64,000 nt of DNA, from the NCBI RefSeq assembly GCF_026914265.1, contig NC_069136.1:18283715-18347714 (forward strand), read 5' to 3'. Position 1 is the first letter of the stretch. The number at the start of each line of letters is the position of its first letter. This DNA is from Mya arenaria. Its lineage: Eukaryota; Mollusca; Bivalvia; Myida; Myidae. Below the pieces are notes generated by a model. That model worked only from the letters and a program-made list of their open reading frames with translations, ran no database searches and was not told where the DNA came from. Positions 1 through 11,878 of the stretch are shown in pieces. A program made the translations under genes and the position numbers.

Positions 1-1300
1 TGTAGTGTTGAATAACTGTTTCAGTCTCCCCGACACTGTCAGAAATATATATTACTAATTTGCGGAGTCGGTTGCAACACTGGTACGCAATTTATCATAT
101 TTGAGGTTGCTGTTTCCATCAATTCGTCGAGTTTTATGCTAATGTTATTTCTTTTTCCAAAACCATTCTCTTTATGTGTCTCTTTTCAGCCTGCCCAGAG
201 ACGTAATAAACCCGGAAGCTTTGAGAACCTTTTAGGGAATAACGCCGAGTCATAACCAGATTTGCTTTTGTCTAAATCATGACTCTTTGTGTCATTGTAT
301 GAAGCGATATCTTTGGTATTTCTTTGCTTCATGACACTAACTATTTTACGCTGTTTTTTTTCATACAGACGAACATATATTTACGAGATGTAATTAACTA
401 TTAACGTGGTTTAAGTTTAGTTGTGTGTATTCATATCTAAAAGTGCGTATATTTTTTAGAAATTTCAAATAACGGTTTTATTATGTTCCCATTCAGATAA
501 TTTGGTATTTCCTGTCATCATTATAGTTTTTGTTTTGTATGTGCTAGCATTGAGGTATTTACAATAATAAGCATAGATTTATGTATAATAAACATGATAT
601 GAAACATGCAATTGATCAGTTAAATATTTCTTTATTTATTTTGTTTATTTTGTTTATGATTTCAATTTATCAGAATGATTATGATATATACATGTATAAA
701 CATAATGCATGTTTGTATTTGTCACAATTTGTATGCTATTTGTGAACGTGAGTCTATGACCTTATCGTAAATAAATGTTCCATTCTGTTCTGATCTATTT
801 GTTATATTTTATTTATTGAATACACGTCGCTTGCTTGTTTTAGGACTGTCAGTTAAAAGATAACAATTCACTCAATTTTCTAAAAGAACTTCCTGTAAAA
901 AGAAGGCGTCTAAAGACGGTTAAACATTCTTTTCACTAACATGACAATGTTTTCCGTATGCTTTGTTGCGGATATTTTAACATAGCGAATCAGGAGCATC
1001 TGATCTGACAGACACATTGCAGCTTTTCTAGCATGTCATTGTTTGGCATATGCTTTGTTGCGGGTATCATTAACACTTTCAATCAAGAGCATTTGACCGG
1101 AAAAACGCTATGCACCCTAACTATCAAGGCTTTGTCTTTAATAATTAGGAGCGTTTATTTCGAAATAGAGATACATTCGCCGAAATCTGGTTAACGGCGC
1201 CGATCTGTTTACATAAAGGTTAACAATTAGGTCTGACCATTGTTTTCGTGCCTCAAACAAGTCAAAATTTAAGGTGTTGTATGCTAAAGGAACAATACCT
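1..1300. other. No gene seen
   Basis: AT-rich sequence with stops in every frame. I see no exon-like reading frame, RNA gene or clear repeat here. Confidence 0.5.
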
Positions 1301-1419
1301 TCTCGTACATTACGGGATACTGATCTCGGTCCAATAAATCTTTATAAATCTTTTGATATTATGTCCGAGTTTGATAAACATTTTTGAATTCAAGAAACAG
1401 CAGCTGCCCAGGACAAAAT

Positions 1420-1558
1420 TGATTTGGTCTGTAAGTTTACCTTTTATATGGCCAATTTCGTCCGAAGAGAAAGCTACGGAGTCCGTCCGCAAGAAGAGGA
1501 AAAGCTCTGCTTCACAATCTTCTGTAGAACCTGGTAGCCACACAAAACTTAAGGTTAT
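1420..1558 (+). other. Possible orphan exon, unrecognised
   Basis: A short open stretch on + reads with coding-like composition (ISSEEKATESVRKKRKSSAS, then a Ser/Glu/Lys-rich tail). It ends near a weak donor-like AAG/GTTATG. No partner exon of matching phase was found nearby and I recognise no family. It may be chance or part of a decayed element. Confidence 0.15.
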
Positions 1559-1921
1559 GGGCCTCCTATTTACGTTTAGGACGGGGTCCATCAGACTAAT
1601 CTAGGCTCAGAATTGCTTTTAAATGGCATTTCAGCAGCTTTGTACAAAGTCATACATCTAGGCTCACCTGTTTTAAATGTGTGAAATATTTAAAACGTTA
1701 CCAAATTCATATTTAGCTGGAATCAACTTAAGGTGTTATTTTCTTCAATTCATGGCCTCTTTTCGCATATCGAACGCTCGAAAGCTATTTTGGTGGGATC
1801 CCATTACAGTCCTAGTTGACCTTTTTGGCGATTTATCCCTTCCGATTGATTGATTGACGGGCTCCAAATGGCGGTTTCATTGTGCCAAAAGATTTCAAAT
1901 AAGTCGTGACCCTCGTACGCA

Positions 1922-2360
1922 GTCCAGTATTGCTGATTACTAGGGACCGCTGCGGATGATGATTCTAAGTTTAAATACGTTTGTGACCTTTTGATGGATT
2001 GTGTACTTAGTGAACATTCTTGATGTTTTTAATTTTCGTGACATTGTGTACATTCGTGGTCGGGATAACATGTTTGGGCAAGCTACGTCCCCGTATCCCA
2101 CTGTCCTTAAAAAAGCCCTCTCCTCGTGCACTCTTCTACCAACACATGAGATTAAACAACATTCATATAAATACATTATCAATGTGTTTAATGTTAATGT
2201 TTAATTAGATGATTAATATGCGCAGACTTTTATTACTTCATTGATAATATATTGTGATGTATAAAGTTAATTTAATTAATTCATACTGTGGTGTAACATG
2301 AACAGTTCAGCGTCTAGAAACCTAATCTGAAGCCGTTAGGCAAATCATATAACAGGTACC
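1922..2360. repeat. Diverged dispersed repeat, copy 1
   Basis: Resembles 3606-4020 in the same orientation. Shared landmarks in the same order are a 'cagtcc' start, 'gtttaaat', 'tgtgtac/tgtgtat', 'aacattc', a Lys/Pro-rich stretch near 'ccctctc', 'ctgtggtgt(a/t)acat' and 'aacctaatctg(a/c)agcc'. No coding capacity. Probably an old interspersed element. Small open frames inside it are incidental. Confidence 0.45.
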
Positions 2361-2779
2361 ATTAACAGTAGGCAAAAGATGCCCGTCAATTATTTGAACT
2401 TGCATGATGTATGTCGATCAATTTGGAAACGGCTTTACGTAACTTGTTTGTGACCTACGCACAATTTACCAAAATAATTGATGACGTCATTTGTGTTTCC
2501 TTTCCGAAACTCCCTCAAAGGGTAACACATAATTTCCTCCTCCAAAACTCACACCACCCGCCCAATGCCCCTAGAGTTAGTTTTATTTATAACATAACAT
2601 ACGGCGCAAGAGTGATATAATCCCATGCAATATTTTTCATATATCACTAGTGTAATAACTATGCAAATTAGGTAACCGCATCACAAAAAAAATGTATTCA
2701 TACGCGCTGTCAAAAAATGTTAACAATCATTAGAAACGATGTTTCAATAGAAATCATGTCGGTGTCAACAAACTCAATT

Positions 2780-3021
2780 CCACGAAGAAACAAATAGTGA
2801 ACGAGGCTGGGCTTAATCCAAACAAACACCTCCCTGATCACAGCACCAGACAATACCTTGTCCAGAAATTTAATCATTATATGAATGACAGCAATGCTTC
2901 TGCGAACCAGATTATGCAAACATCGGCACACAAGAACATTGCATGTATAAACGACGATAGCAATATAAATCTAAATCAACACAAGGAAATGTCTAGCATC
3001 CTGTACTCCAGTGTAAATTAA
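2780..3021 (+). pseudogene. Crypton-type tyrosine recombinase C-terminus, decayed
   Basis: The frame reads ...NEAGLNPNKHLPDHSTRQYL, then VQKF, NQIMQTSAHKN, a CINDDSN stretch and a terminal NQHKEMSSIL. This is the layout of the C-terminal catalytic part of transposon tyrosine recombinases of the Crypton/DUF3504 type, where an HSxR box is followed by a GHKN box and then a SINNYS-like stretch carrying the nucleophile tyrosine. Here the His/Arg box is kept (DHSTRQ) and GHKN is changed to AHKN. The tyrosine position appears to be aspartate (CINDDSN), so it should be catalytically dead. No upstream core is present, so this is only the 3' end of an element. Family assignment is from motif memory. 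Confidence 0.5.
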
Positions 3022-3600
3022 CTGTCTACTTCCGTGCAAAATGGTCATTCTAGGCTGTTCAAGCAATGCTCAAGTTCACACACTGTCACAGTCATTGATT
3101 CAACATGAAATCCAACTTTTTCTGGTGGTTTTTACAACATTTATGTAGCTCGAATTCACGGAAGAAATGTCCTTGTGCACATCCGTTAAAATGTCAAAAA
3201 TCCATGCTGTAATCAGCAACAAAGCGAATTCGCACTATTGAAAGCGACTGTGAGGCTGGCTTATGTTCTTTACAAACTTCAACCGCCAAATGACATGTAC
3301 ACACTCGCGTGATTACTTGTGACGTCACGCAGTCATGACATTGGTATTATTATTGATTTGTATAATTTAAATGGATTGAAATATGTATTTTTGTTGTTTT
3401 TAAGTGGAACCTTTGAAAATCTGTTTACATGATTTATGTTTTGTATTGCTAATAAAATGTTTTTATGTCGGGCTATTTTCTTTCCTGCGGATGAAGCATC
3501 CTAGTAACACACAATGAAAATTATTCTCACTAATACAAGAGAAGAGTATTGAAGAAACTTTGACGAGACTTTAAAGATTTCACATAGTTAGGAAACCATC
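3022..3600. other. No gene seen
   Basis: AT-rich non-coding sequence after the recombinase remnant. An AATAAA near 3451 may be its old polyadenylation signal, but I cannot support more. Confidence 0.3.
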
Positions 3601-3605
3601 TTAAG

Positions 3606-4020
3606 CAGTCCGGTACCACTGGTTACCAGAGTCCGATGTGGACGGTGATTCGTAGTTTAAATTGTTTGTTACTTTGTGATTGGTTGTGTATTTTGTAAAC
3701 ATTCGTGACTTTGCGAATGTTTATGATTTATGAACTTCCGTGATAGGAATGACATGAATGTTAAAAAGCCCCAATCCCTCACTGTTCTTAAAACGCCGTG
3801 CCTTGTTTTGTAAACAATTGAATTAAATGACGTTCAAATATAGACATTGTCAATTTGTGTAGATAGTTAATATTTGTAACCTTTTATAACTTAACTATTA
3901 AGATAATGTTATGTGCGAAGTACAAGCTGTGGTGTTACATAAACATTCCTGATTCCTACAGTGTTCATTGTTTAGCAACCTAATCTGCAGCCTTTGTCAA
4001 ACCATATATCCGGAACAATC
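3606..4020. repeat. Diverged dispersed repeat, copy 2
   Basis: Partner of 1922-2360, same orientation, about 1.68 kb downstream. Identity is patchy but collinear from the 'cagtcc' start to the 'aacctaatctgcagcc' end, so the pair is old. Confidence 0.45.
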
Positions 4021-4356
4021 AATACCTCTGTATTTAGTTTATATTTAGCTTGCTCGCAGACTTGTCCATTTAGAATCAGTGGCCAGAAAGCAGAACGCAT
4101 GTTTCTACCAATGGCGTTCCGCAAAGAGGTTTCACTATTCCAACAAGACGTTCATAATAACTGCCCATCCGCGGTGCGCGTTCGACTATGACATTCCACT
4201 TTATGTTTGTATTTGATGTATATCTTTGCACTTCGTCATTTGTTGTCACTGTTTCAACACTAGATCAAACACATATTTTGCACTTTTAAATTGTAATGCG
4301 TTATCACTGGTAATTTGTACAGGTGTATCGCGTTGAGACACATATCTTTTAAAACC

Positions 4357-4770
4357 TTACAAGAACTTAGAATTTGTCATATCTTGTAAATTTGCAATGT
4401 GAATAGCCCGTGTCACGAGGCAGGTATATCGACAAAACCCACAGCTTTGTTGGTTCACCTCTGTATTTGATGAACACGGGGCCAAAGTTATCAAGCCCTG
4501 TAAAATAGAACGTCTCGCAGATACACTTAATTCAGCATGTACATGGCGACCCGCACAGCGAAGTATTCCTTGTTCATCTAGGTATAGGCCCAACTGTCGT
4601 TGTACATTTGTTGTTTGACCAGTTTTGATAGATTGAATCACGTCAGCATAGTGTTGGTTTTGCACGAACCTGACCCATATAGTTTTTGCTTTTTGATTTC
4701 TTCGCATCTCAAGGAACCTCTTCGGTTTTCCATTTTCCTCAAACATTAAATGAAACGAAGAACGTATGCG
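4357..4770 (-). pseudogene. BEL/Pao retrotransposon integrase-region fragment
   Basis: The minus strand encodes a stretch typical of the linker and integrase part of BEL/Pao polyproteins: HYADVIQSIKTGQ, then RQLGLYLDEQGILRCAGRHV, and CLVTRAIHIANLQDMT. In an adjacent frame the expected GLDNFGPVFIKYRGEPTKLW follows, so a frameshift separates the two halves. The zinc-binding HHCC segment normally lying between the RCAGR box and the FGP box is missing, so an internal deletion is also present. No LTRs were found on either side. It is a dead fragment. The family is judged from motif order only. Confidence 0.65.
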
Positions 4771-5540
4771 GTCACTCTTATAAGTGATTTAGAATCATGG
4801 GCTGATATTTGGTGAAAGTTTTTAATTGCTTTTGATAAACGTTTGATTATTTTTCTTTTGAAATGTTTAAAATTATCTTAAGGTAACAAATTTTATGGTA
4901 ACGATTTTATGTTGTAAATTATTATTATAAACTTGCCTCCCATTTGAGATTATCTCGTTTTAGGGATTTTGTTACCATTTTCATTCAGGAGTCCTTTGTT
5001 CATATCCAAACTATTTCTAAATAATTTGGATTATTAAATTATTCTACATTCTCTTAAAGGTAATAACTTTAATTTGAACGTATCTAAAGTCTCCTTATTC
5101 CATTTTCTTGTCTTTTAATAATTGATATCATTAATTTAAAGGAGAATTTTAACAATTACTGTTATACATGAAAATAGTATATTTAAGGTGATTATCAATT
5201 ACCAAAATTTCAAGAAGCGTTTTAGTTTAATGGGACTTCTCGAACAAGTATTACTGAAAATATAACTACTTATGAGGTTCATAGTTTTACAAATATTTGT
5301 TGCTTTATGCAAAGTAATCTATGTTATTTGGAGACTTGTTTTAGAAGCCAATCAGGCCAGTACCTTTGTTTACAGTTGGGCTCTAACTATCTATGTACAC
5401 TAAGCACTGCATGTCTGAGAGCAGCACTCTGCAACTGATTTCCACCTGATGAAATCGCTTTACTCTCAGACCCAACTCAACATGATCTTTTACAACACTT
5501 AATGACATTTGGCAACCTAAATAACGCTACAAGAATGACT
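4771..5540. other. No gene seen
   Basis: AT-rich sequence between the BEL/Pao fragment and the minisatellites. No supported feature. Confidence 0.4.
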
Positions 5541-5559
5541 TTTAGAGAAGATCAATTTA

Positions 5560-5945
5560 ATAAGAATACTACAAGCAGCACCCTAGAAGAAGATAACTTA
5601 CAACAAGCATCAACCTAGAAGAAAATAATTTACTACAAGCAGAAGCCTAGAACTAGATGATTTAACTACAAGCAGCATCCTAGAACAAGATAATTTTACT
5701 ACAAGCATCAGCCTAGAAGAAGATAATTTACTACAAGCAGCAGCCTAGAACAAGATAACTTTACTACAAGCAGCAGCCTAGAAAAAGGTAATTTACTACA
5801 AGCAGCAGCCTAGAAGAAGATAATTTACTACAGGCAGCAGCAGCCTAGAACAAGATAATTTAACTACAGGCAGCATCATAGAACAAGATAATTTTACTAC
5901 AAGCAGCAGCCTAGAAAAAGATAATTTTACCAGAAGAATATAACT
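5560..5945. repeat. Minisatellite, about 33-bp unit
   Basis: About ten imperfect direct repeats. Each combines 'tactacaagcagcagccta' with 'gaagaagataattt' variants. Units differ by single-base changes and by gain or loss of 'cag' triplets. Not coding. Confidence 0.8.
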
Positions 5946-6041
5946 TTACCAGAAGAAAAAAACAACAACTAGGTCTTCAACAGCTTCCTACTTCAGAACA
6001 ATTATGTTTCAAATTGTCTACTATCAAGTGTCCTATTCGAG

Positions 6042-6516
6042 ATCATACACTCAGTCATACATGCACATACACTCAGTCATACAAGCACATACACTCAGAC
6101 ATACATGCACATACACTCAGTCATACAAGCACATACACTCAGTCATACAAACACATACACTCAGTCATACAAACACATACACTCAGTCATACAAACACAT
6201 ACGATCAGTCATACAAACACATACACTCAGTCATACAAACACATACACTCAGTCATACAAACACATACACTCAGCCATACAAACACATACACTCAGCCAT
6301 ACAAACACATACACTCAGCCATGCAAACACATACACTCAGTCATACGAACACATACACTCAGTCATACAAACACATACACTCAGTCATACAAACACATAC
6401 ACTCAGTCATACAAACACATACACTCAGTCATCCAAACACATACACTCAGTCATACAAACACATTTTCTCAGCCATACTTGCTGATACACTCAGACATAC
6501 TAGAACATACGCTCCG
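6042..6516. repeat. 22-bp minisatellite, about 21 units
   Basis: A near-perfect array with a 22-bp period. The core on + is 'cacatacactcagtcat' followed by 'acaaa'. Because 22 is not a multiple of three, all three + frames stay open and read as HTLSHTNTYTQ-type repeats, which are not proteins. Read on the minus strand the unit (TGACTGAGTGTATGTG then TTTGTA) matches the 22-bp repeat inside intron 3 of MCT-A (24705-24960) at about 16 of 22 positions in the same register. The array lies where intron 3 of the inverted MCT-B copy should be, just beyond its exon 3 donor at 6951. Confidence 0.9.
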
Positions 6517-6951
6517 ACACACAAACTTCTGAGATGTTTATGGCTTATACATCGTTAATAATGCCAATTAAACTTCACTTCCACAAAACCAGTTAGCCTA
6601 TCTTTTCAGTAACCCTACATTTGAAAAATGCCACTATCAGCTCGGGTTTCATAAAACTTTAATAAAACCATTCAAAGGTATACCTTGTCTGCATCTAAAC
6701 ATGAAAAAGGACTGCCGATTTATTCGATAAATGCATGGCGAATTTCCCTTACCTTTTAACAATGCCATTCCGTGATCAAAAGACGTATCATTAACCGAGA
6801 TTTCTTTTAGAAAATCACCTTAAAATAAATGTAGATGCGACCTTAGTGCAATACGTCTTTTATCGCTTAACGAATTATCTATTATAACAAATGAAGACAT
6901 TCTGAATAACTGAATCGTAAGATGTCATAACATAAAGGCTTGTATACTCAC

Positions 6952-9900
6952 CAAGCGTACATAGAAATGAGGACATTCCATATATAATAAATGTCGGGCT
7001 TTTAGGAGGTCAAAATCGAACATGTATGATATATTAAAATGACAACACTTTTTGCAGAGTTTTCGTCCAAGGATTTATCATTGGAAGCACCGTCTAACCC
7101 TTTGTCCTTCAAAGCATTGTCGGCGCTCTCACTCTGCCGCTTCCGTTTAAGTAAGTATTTAAGCCCTCGAGCGGTCGTAGGAGGGCGGCTATATGGATCC
7201 CGTTTAGTACAATGGCGGAAATGATCAACATGGCACCCTTCCACGTGTATTTCTTTATTAAGAACTCGCTGAGCGGTGCAAACACGAATCCGCCGATGCC
7301 ACTTCCGTGAATGGCAATGCCGATAGTGAGGGCACGCTTTGTCTTAAAATAATAGCAAACCGAAACAACGGCTGGGAGGTACATCAGCCCAAGACCAGCA
7401 CCTGAAGCAAAACATAATGAATAGTGGGTCTCATCAATTCCATGTACATTTATTGCAACAATTTTGTTTTCAGAATGCGTTTTTATGTAGTTATTTTCTT
7501 TATTTATTTTTAATTTAAAAACTGGCGACAACACATTGATTTGTAAACTTCTTATGACGAGGTTTCACTGTTACAGGTACAAAACCACTACGTACATGTA
7601 TGGAGTCAGTAATTTAAGCACGTGACAAATTAAGGACGAATAGTTCCGATTTTCAATAAAACAGAGAAGGACATTACTTTTCACTTAGGAAATAATGAAC
7701 GATCACTGATGTGTCACTGAGGGTTGAAAATGAGAAATCATTAGCAAAGAGGACTTACAGATTTTGCCATTTAGGTCAAGTTAAAGACGAAAAACATTCC
7801 ATGTTTAAGTCGATGTCTATCAGTACATGTGGCTATTGTCCTTTGATAAAATTCTTTCTTTGGAAGATATGAATAGCAACATGTTTAATCCTCGAAAAAT
7901 GTACAGTTTAATTTTATTGCATAATCAGAATTTTGTTTTATTAGTTTGTTAAATTCACTCTTAATTAAAATGTTTGATATTACTTCAGATTATCATACAA
8001 TCGATAAACGGTTGAATGCTGACGATAGGTTTTTACCCGCTTGCTGATAGGATTGGAGCCAGAACAGTTCGGTATGCGTTGAAAACGCGTTTTCTGTTGT
8101 AATGCCAATGGGTTGAAAAATAGACATAAATGGTGAGTATGGTCTCTTTTTTTCTTTTCAGAGGTTTAAACAAGTCAGTTTAAAAATTCGAGGAATGTAA
8201 TTCCAAATTGAATTGTGTTATGTTAAAAGTAAAATATCTGAATTGAAATAAATCTCTGATCGTCCAGAATCGACATACCTTGCTAAGGCTTAATGTTGAC
8301 AAGGTAAAATCTGGATTTTCATTTAAACTGTTATCGTTTCGTAGGTTCCATAAATTCCTCTGCATATGTGTAGAATTTTGACAGAAGGTTGCCTTGTTAC
8401 AAATTTTAGAACTTTAATAGGTTGTGGTGCCAATGAACCCTTGCTCATGATTTTTAGAATACTCGATAACCGGATTTCTGTTATACACTGTGTACTTATT
8501 CGGTGTGTATCAAAATTCATAAAATCTCCATAGGATTAAATGTCATACCCTTCTATCATTTTAAAGCAAAACCAAAAACTGACATCTTTAATTAAGGAGA
8601 AATAAACAAAAACACATAGTTCGGTATACAAGTAGGTAACCCAATTAAAATTTGGTACGGAACTATTTCTCTCCATCCCCTATATCCCCTATATTTCACA
8701 ACTGTTGTAAAAAGTGCACTTTCGTGTGTGACAATATAAAATAAATCACTAATTTACCTCTAGAAATGGCTTTTTACTTTTCCTTGGCTGTCTTTGTAAA
8801 AAGACTTGAATTATTATTATATATATTTCAACCATAAACCTGAATTAAAGATAATATTTAACAAAACACGTCATACCTCCCAGTAGGCCATAGACGAGGA
8901 TCATGATGAGAACATTGAAGGAAAACGTACACAGGAAGAACGAGACGGAGGCAAGGGCCGCTCCGAAGATTGCTACGGGTCGGCATCCAAACACCGACAC
9001 CAGAATACTCGCTATAGGAGCTATGAAGAGGCAAAGAAGTTTAAAAAGTCAATTGAAAATAATAAAAAAGCCACGTGGACGTCTAGTAACAGCTCCGAAC
9101 TAAATAATGCCAAAGGTGCAACAAAACATTGCAGTTTTAGTTCAGGTCTCCATTTTTATATCTAAAGTATGAAATAATGAGAGAGTGTGCCATATCAATG
9201 AAGCGGATTATTTTAAATAATATACATAAATTATAAGAAGGAAAACACTAACCAAATATTCTCTTTATACATTTCACGACATAGAATAGAAACCTTTTCG
9301 TCTGAAATAAAAGCAAGTATTGTTTGGAATTGTGTTCTACGTTTGATAAATATGGGAACGCCTTTTTTGTTCATTCGAGGTATTCGAGGAGGAAGGAAAA
9401 CGTTAGCAATTGAATGAATCACCTTTCATCAAACACCAGGTGACCTAAAGCAGCGCCCCAAAAGTACCAAATTAAAATGGTATTGCTGGGTACAATGTGC
9501 TTAAATTTATCAAATATAATAAAAATAATATTTTTGAAAAGTGTGTAGGGACTGTCACTACGGAAAGGAATCTGATGCGTTTATAGAATAAGCTCAAGGT
9601 TTTCTACCAAGGTGTTTTCAGTTGGGCTCCTTTGGTCTTGACTAACCATATCAGAAACCTTTTAATGATTTGTGGAACCCTAAAACTTCATCCTCATCTA
9701 GATCAGTTGATTTTGAGAACAATCACATTAATGTATTTTCCACGTCCGAAGGTGTAAAATAGATTGATTTGAAAACGAGCTTAGGGTGTTTTGGGTAAAC
9801 GAGATTAACCGAATCACTGCAGAACACCCTGCGCGATGGTTGGATTGAATCTTACACGATCGTCCTGGGTAGATGCTTTTTCTTCCACTTGAGTAATTCA

Positions 9901-10383
9901 AAAAATAGTATGGAGTACCATTGTGGCCAAATGTTTTGATTTTCTTATTTTGGTTGGAAGTAATATTTATTCAACAGTTTTATCAAAAGGCAAAACATTT
10001 TGAGACCATCAACAAAACCAATTAAAGTATTAAATATTGTTTTTAACCTTCAACTTAACAAAGGAGTTGTCGAAATAATTTTGTTCGACAATATCCAAAC
10101 GTGATCCACTCACCTATGCCGAGGAAGGTTCCGTTTAGCACGGAGATAATCAAGGAAGTGAAACTTTTGCTCTTCTGAAAGTGAAGAAGGAGCTCCCTGT
10201 AGAAATCCCGAACGAGAACGAGATTCCGTCAATAATCACGACCAACATGAACGCTGCAATAGTCACAATCCACCCCCATCCACCGTCCGGTACATTGTCA
10301 TTGCAACTTTGTTCCAGTTCCATAGCCCCAGCGGTTTGACTAGATTGTCTTTTATCTACCGGACGCTCTTTCAAAAGTTTCAC
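6952..10383 (-). pseudogene. MCT-B 5' half: exons 1-3 of an SLC16-like transporter
   Basis: Minus-strand paralogue of MCT-A. Exon 1 is 10383-10114, exon 2 is 9020-8877 (144 nt, same as A) and exon 3 is 7401-6952. Splice sites are kept (donors GTGAGT, GTATGA, GTGAGT; acceptors ATAG, TTCAG), so this is a duplicated genomic copy and not a processed one. The NVPDGGWGW motif and the CYYFKTKRALTIGIAIHGSG signature remain. Against A there are four 1-nt deletions. One is in exon 1 (TTTT to TTT just after FSFGI). Three are in exon 3: after LEG, in the A-run after NSA, and in the A-run before the SPTF box. Exons 4-6 do not follow; only a 22-bp repeat array does. No in-frame ATG precedes exon 1. Exons 4-6 of what looks like the same gene lie at 28.9-31.3 kb. 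Three of the deletions fall in homopolymers, so sequencing error is possible, but the missing half makes the copy dead in any case. Confidence 0.85.
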
Positions 10384-11567
10384 TACTTAACTTATCATTG
10401 ACTGTTCTCCTTATGATACCAGCCCGAACTTGTCAAAGCTCTGCAACCATTACTGTTATCATGAGATTGTTCCTCTTTAAGGTCCCTTGTTTTTCTCTGC
10501 ACCTTTCTTTCGGTTTGTCCGTCTCCTGTTTCCCTTTCTCCATGTTGCGATATTGATGTCAACACACACTAAATTAAGAGAAAAAAAGACCTGACCCACC
10601 GACTTGGATAATAATTTTATAAGTTGTCCGCTGGTTATAGTTTAAATAGTTTAATTGTTTAATGCAGTCCAACGCATTTATATACACTCTTAAACTTTCC
10701 CCGAAATGTTTCATCGAGTTTAGCTATTTCGTCTTCCCTTGAGACTTATATGCTATCAAAGTGAAATGCTGAACTTTTGAATAGAATGAACCATAGGCGA
10801 GAACGTGCACTCTAAATGTTCTATACAGGTATTGATATCTTACGCTAATATTATAAGCTTCATCATTACGTCTTATTTTATTTTCAACAATATATTCATT
10901 TTTTTTGAAAGAAATTCAATGCTCTCAATTACCATTAAAACGCATCTGAAATATACCCCAAGTGCAAGTTTGCACACGCAGCATTCAAATGCAATATATA
11001 TCTTAATAAACATACTTTTTATAATATTTTTGTGAGTTTCATATTCATAAAACAAAAGTCTATACTAAAATCAGTCGTGTTCTCTACACTGTAATTTAAA
11101 ACACATTCAGAGCCTAAAACGCAGGTGTAACCTTTTTTCATACTCAATGACAAATTAACCTAACATTTTGGCAACAATTAAGCCCTTAAAGATCCCTATT
11201 GCCCCCTTGTTTGTTTTTCACAAGAACGTGTGTTACATGTACAGCACTGGTCTAACACCAAGAAAAACCTTAAAAACTTCCATAACGGAATGGGGCCGCG
11301 TAATTCATGACTTGTTCATGGGTAAACATATAAAAGCCACGACTATTCACCTGTTTCATCATTCAGGGTCTGGTCTAGGCTTCTCCACGGCAACGAGTCT
11401 TACGTGTATGATACCGGTCTAATGACCCATGTGTTTTGTGCACCGAATGAAAACCAGACTTAAACCCTTGTAACAATACTACTATCCTCCGCTGCGGACC
11501 ATTACCCTATTACCGCTTGTCAATTGTGTGGTTGGTTCCCTTGCTTGTTATAGGTATCTAAAAGGCG

Positions 11568-11605
11568 TGCTGCTGCTGTTGCTGCTGCTGCTGATGCTGC
11601 TGATG

Positions 11606-11666
<61 letters not shown>

Positions 11667-11679
11667 GACTACGACTACG

Positions 11680-11713
<34 letters not shown>

Positions 11714-11714
11714 G
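11568..11714. repeat. Triplet microsatellite (TGC)n/(TAC)n
   Basis: Runs of ctg/ctgatg change into a long (tac)n tract with a short (gactac) phase. Both strands are open, giving poly-Leu on + and poly-Ser on -. These frames are microsatellite artefacts. Confidence 0.95.
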
Positions 11715-11783
11715 CCAACTGCTTGTTTGTGCATTTTGGCTGAGTGCAGTAGACCAATCTCCACACTTTCAAATATAACATAG

Positions 11784-11878
11784 TAGGTTAGTGCCGTGGA
11801 TGGAGAAAGTTTATCGGGCACGGCGGAGTAATAAATCGATGAGACATATGACTTTTCTCCATCCACGGCACTAACCTA
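11784..11878. repeat. Short hairpin element with 25-bp perfect arms
   Basis: The left arm TAGGTTAGTGCCGTGGATGG plus GAGAAA is repeated inverted at 11851-11878, with one extra A near the loop. The loop is about 40 nt and contains a partial echo of the arm (GGGCACGGCGGA). The size fits a tiny foldback MITE or a hairpin RNA precursor. I favour a MITE, because the arms run to sharp edges and carry no flanking gene. Confidence 0.75.

Noticed and set aside
6042..6516. Regular array as a possible CRISPR
   Set aside because: Units are directly abutting with no spacers, and the window is clearly eukaryotic.
6004..6558. Long open frames reading HTLSHTNTYTQ-type repeats on three + frames
   Set aside because: A 22-bp tandem repeat with no stop in any phase keeps all three frames open; no start context, splice signal or family.
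8903..9103. Plus-strand open frame
   Set aside because: It is the antisense shadow of MCT-B exon 2, whose minus-strand reading matches MCT-A exon 2.
11528..11781. Poly-Leu and poly-Ser frames
   Set aside because: Products of a triplet microsatellite, open on both strands.
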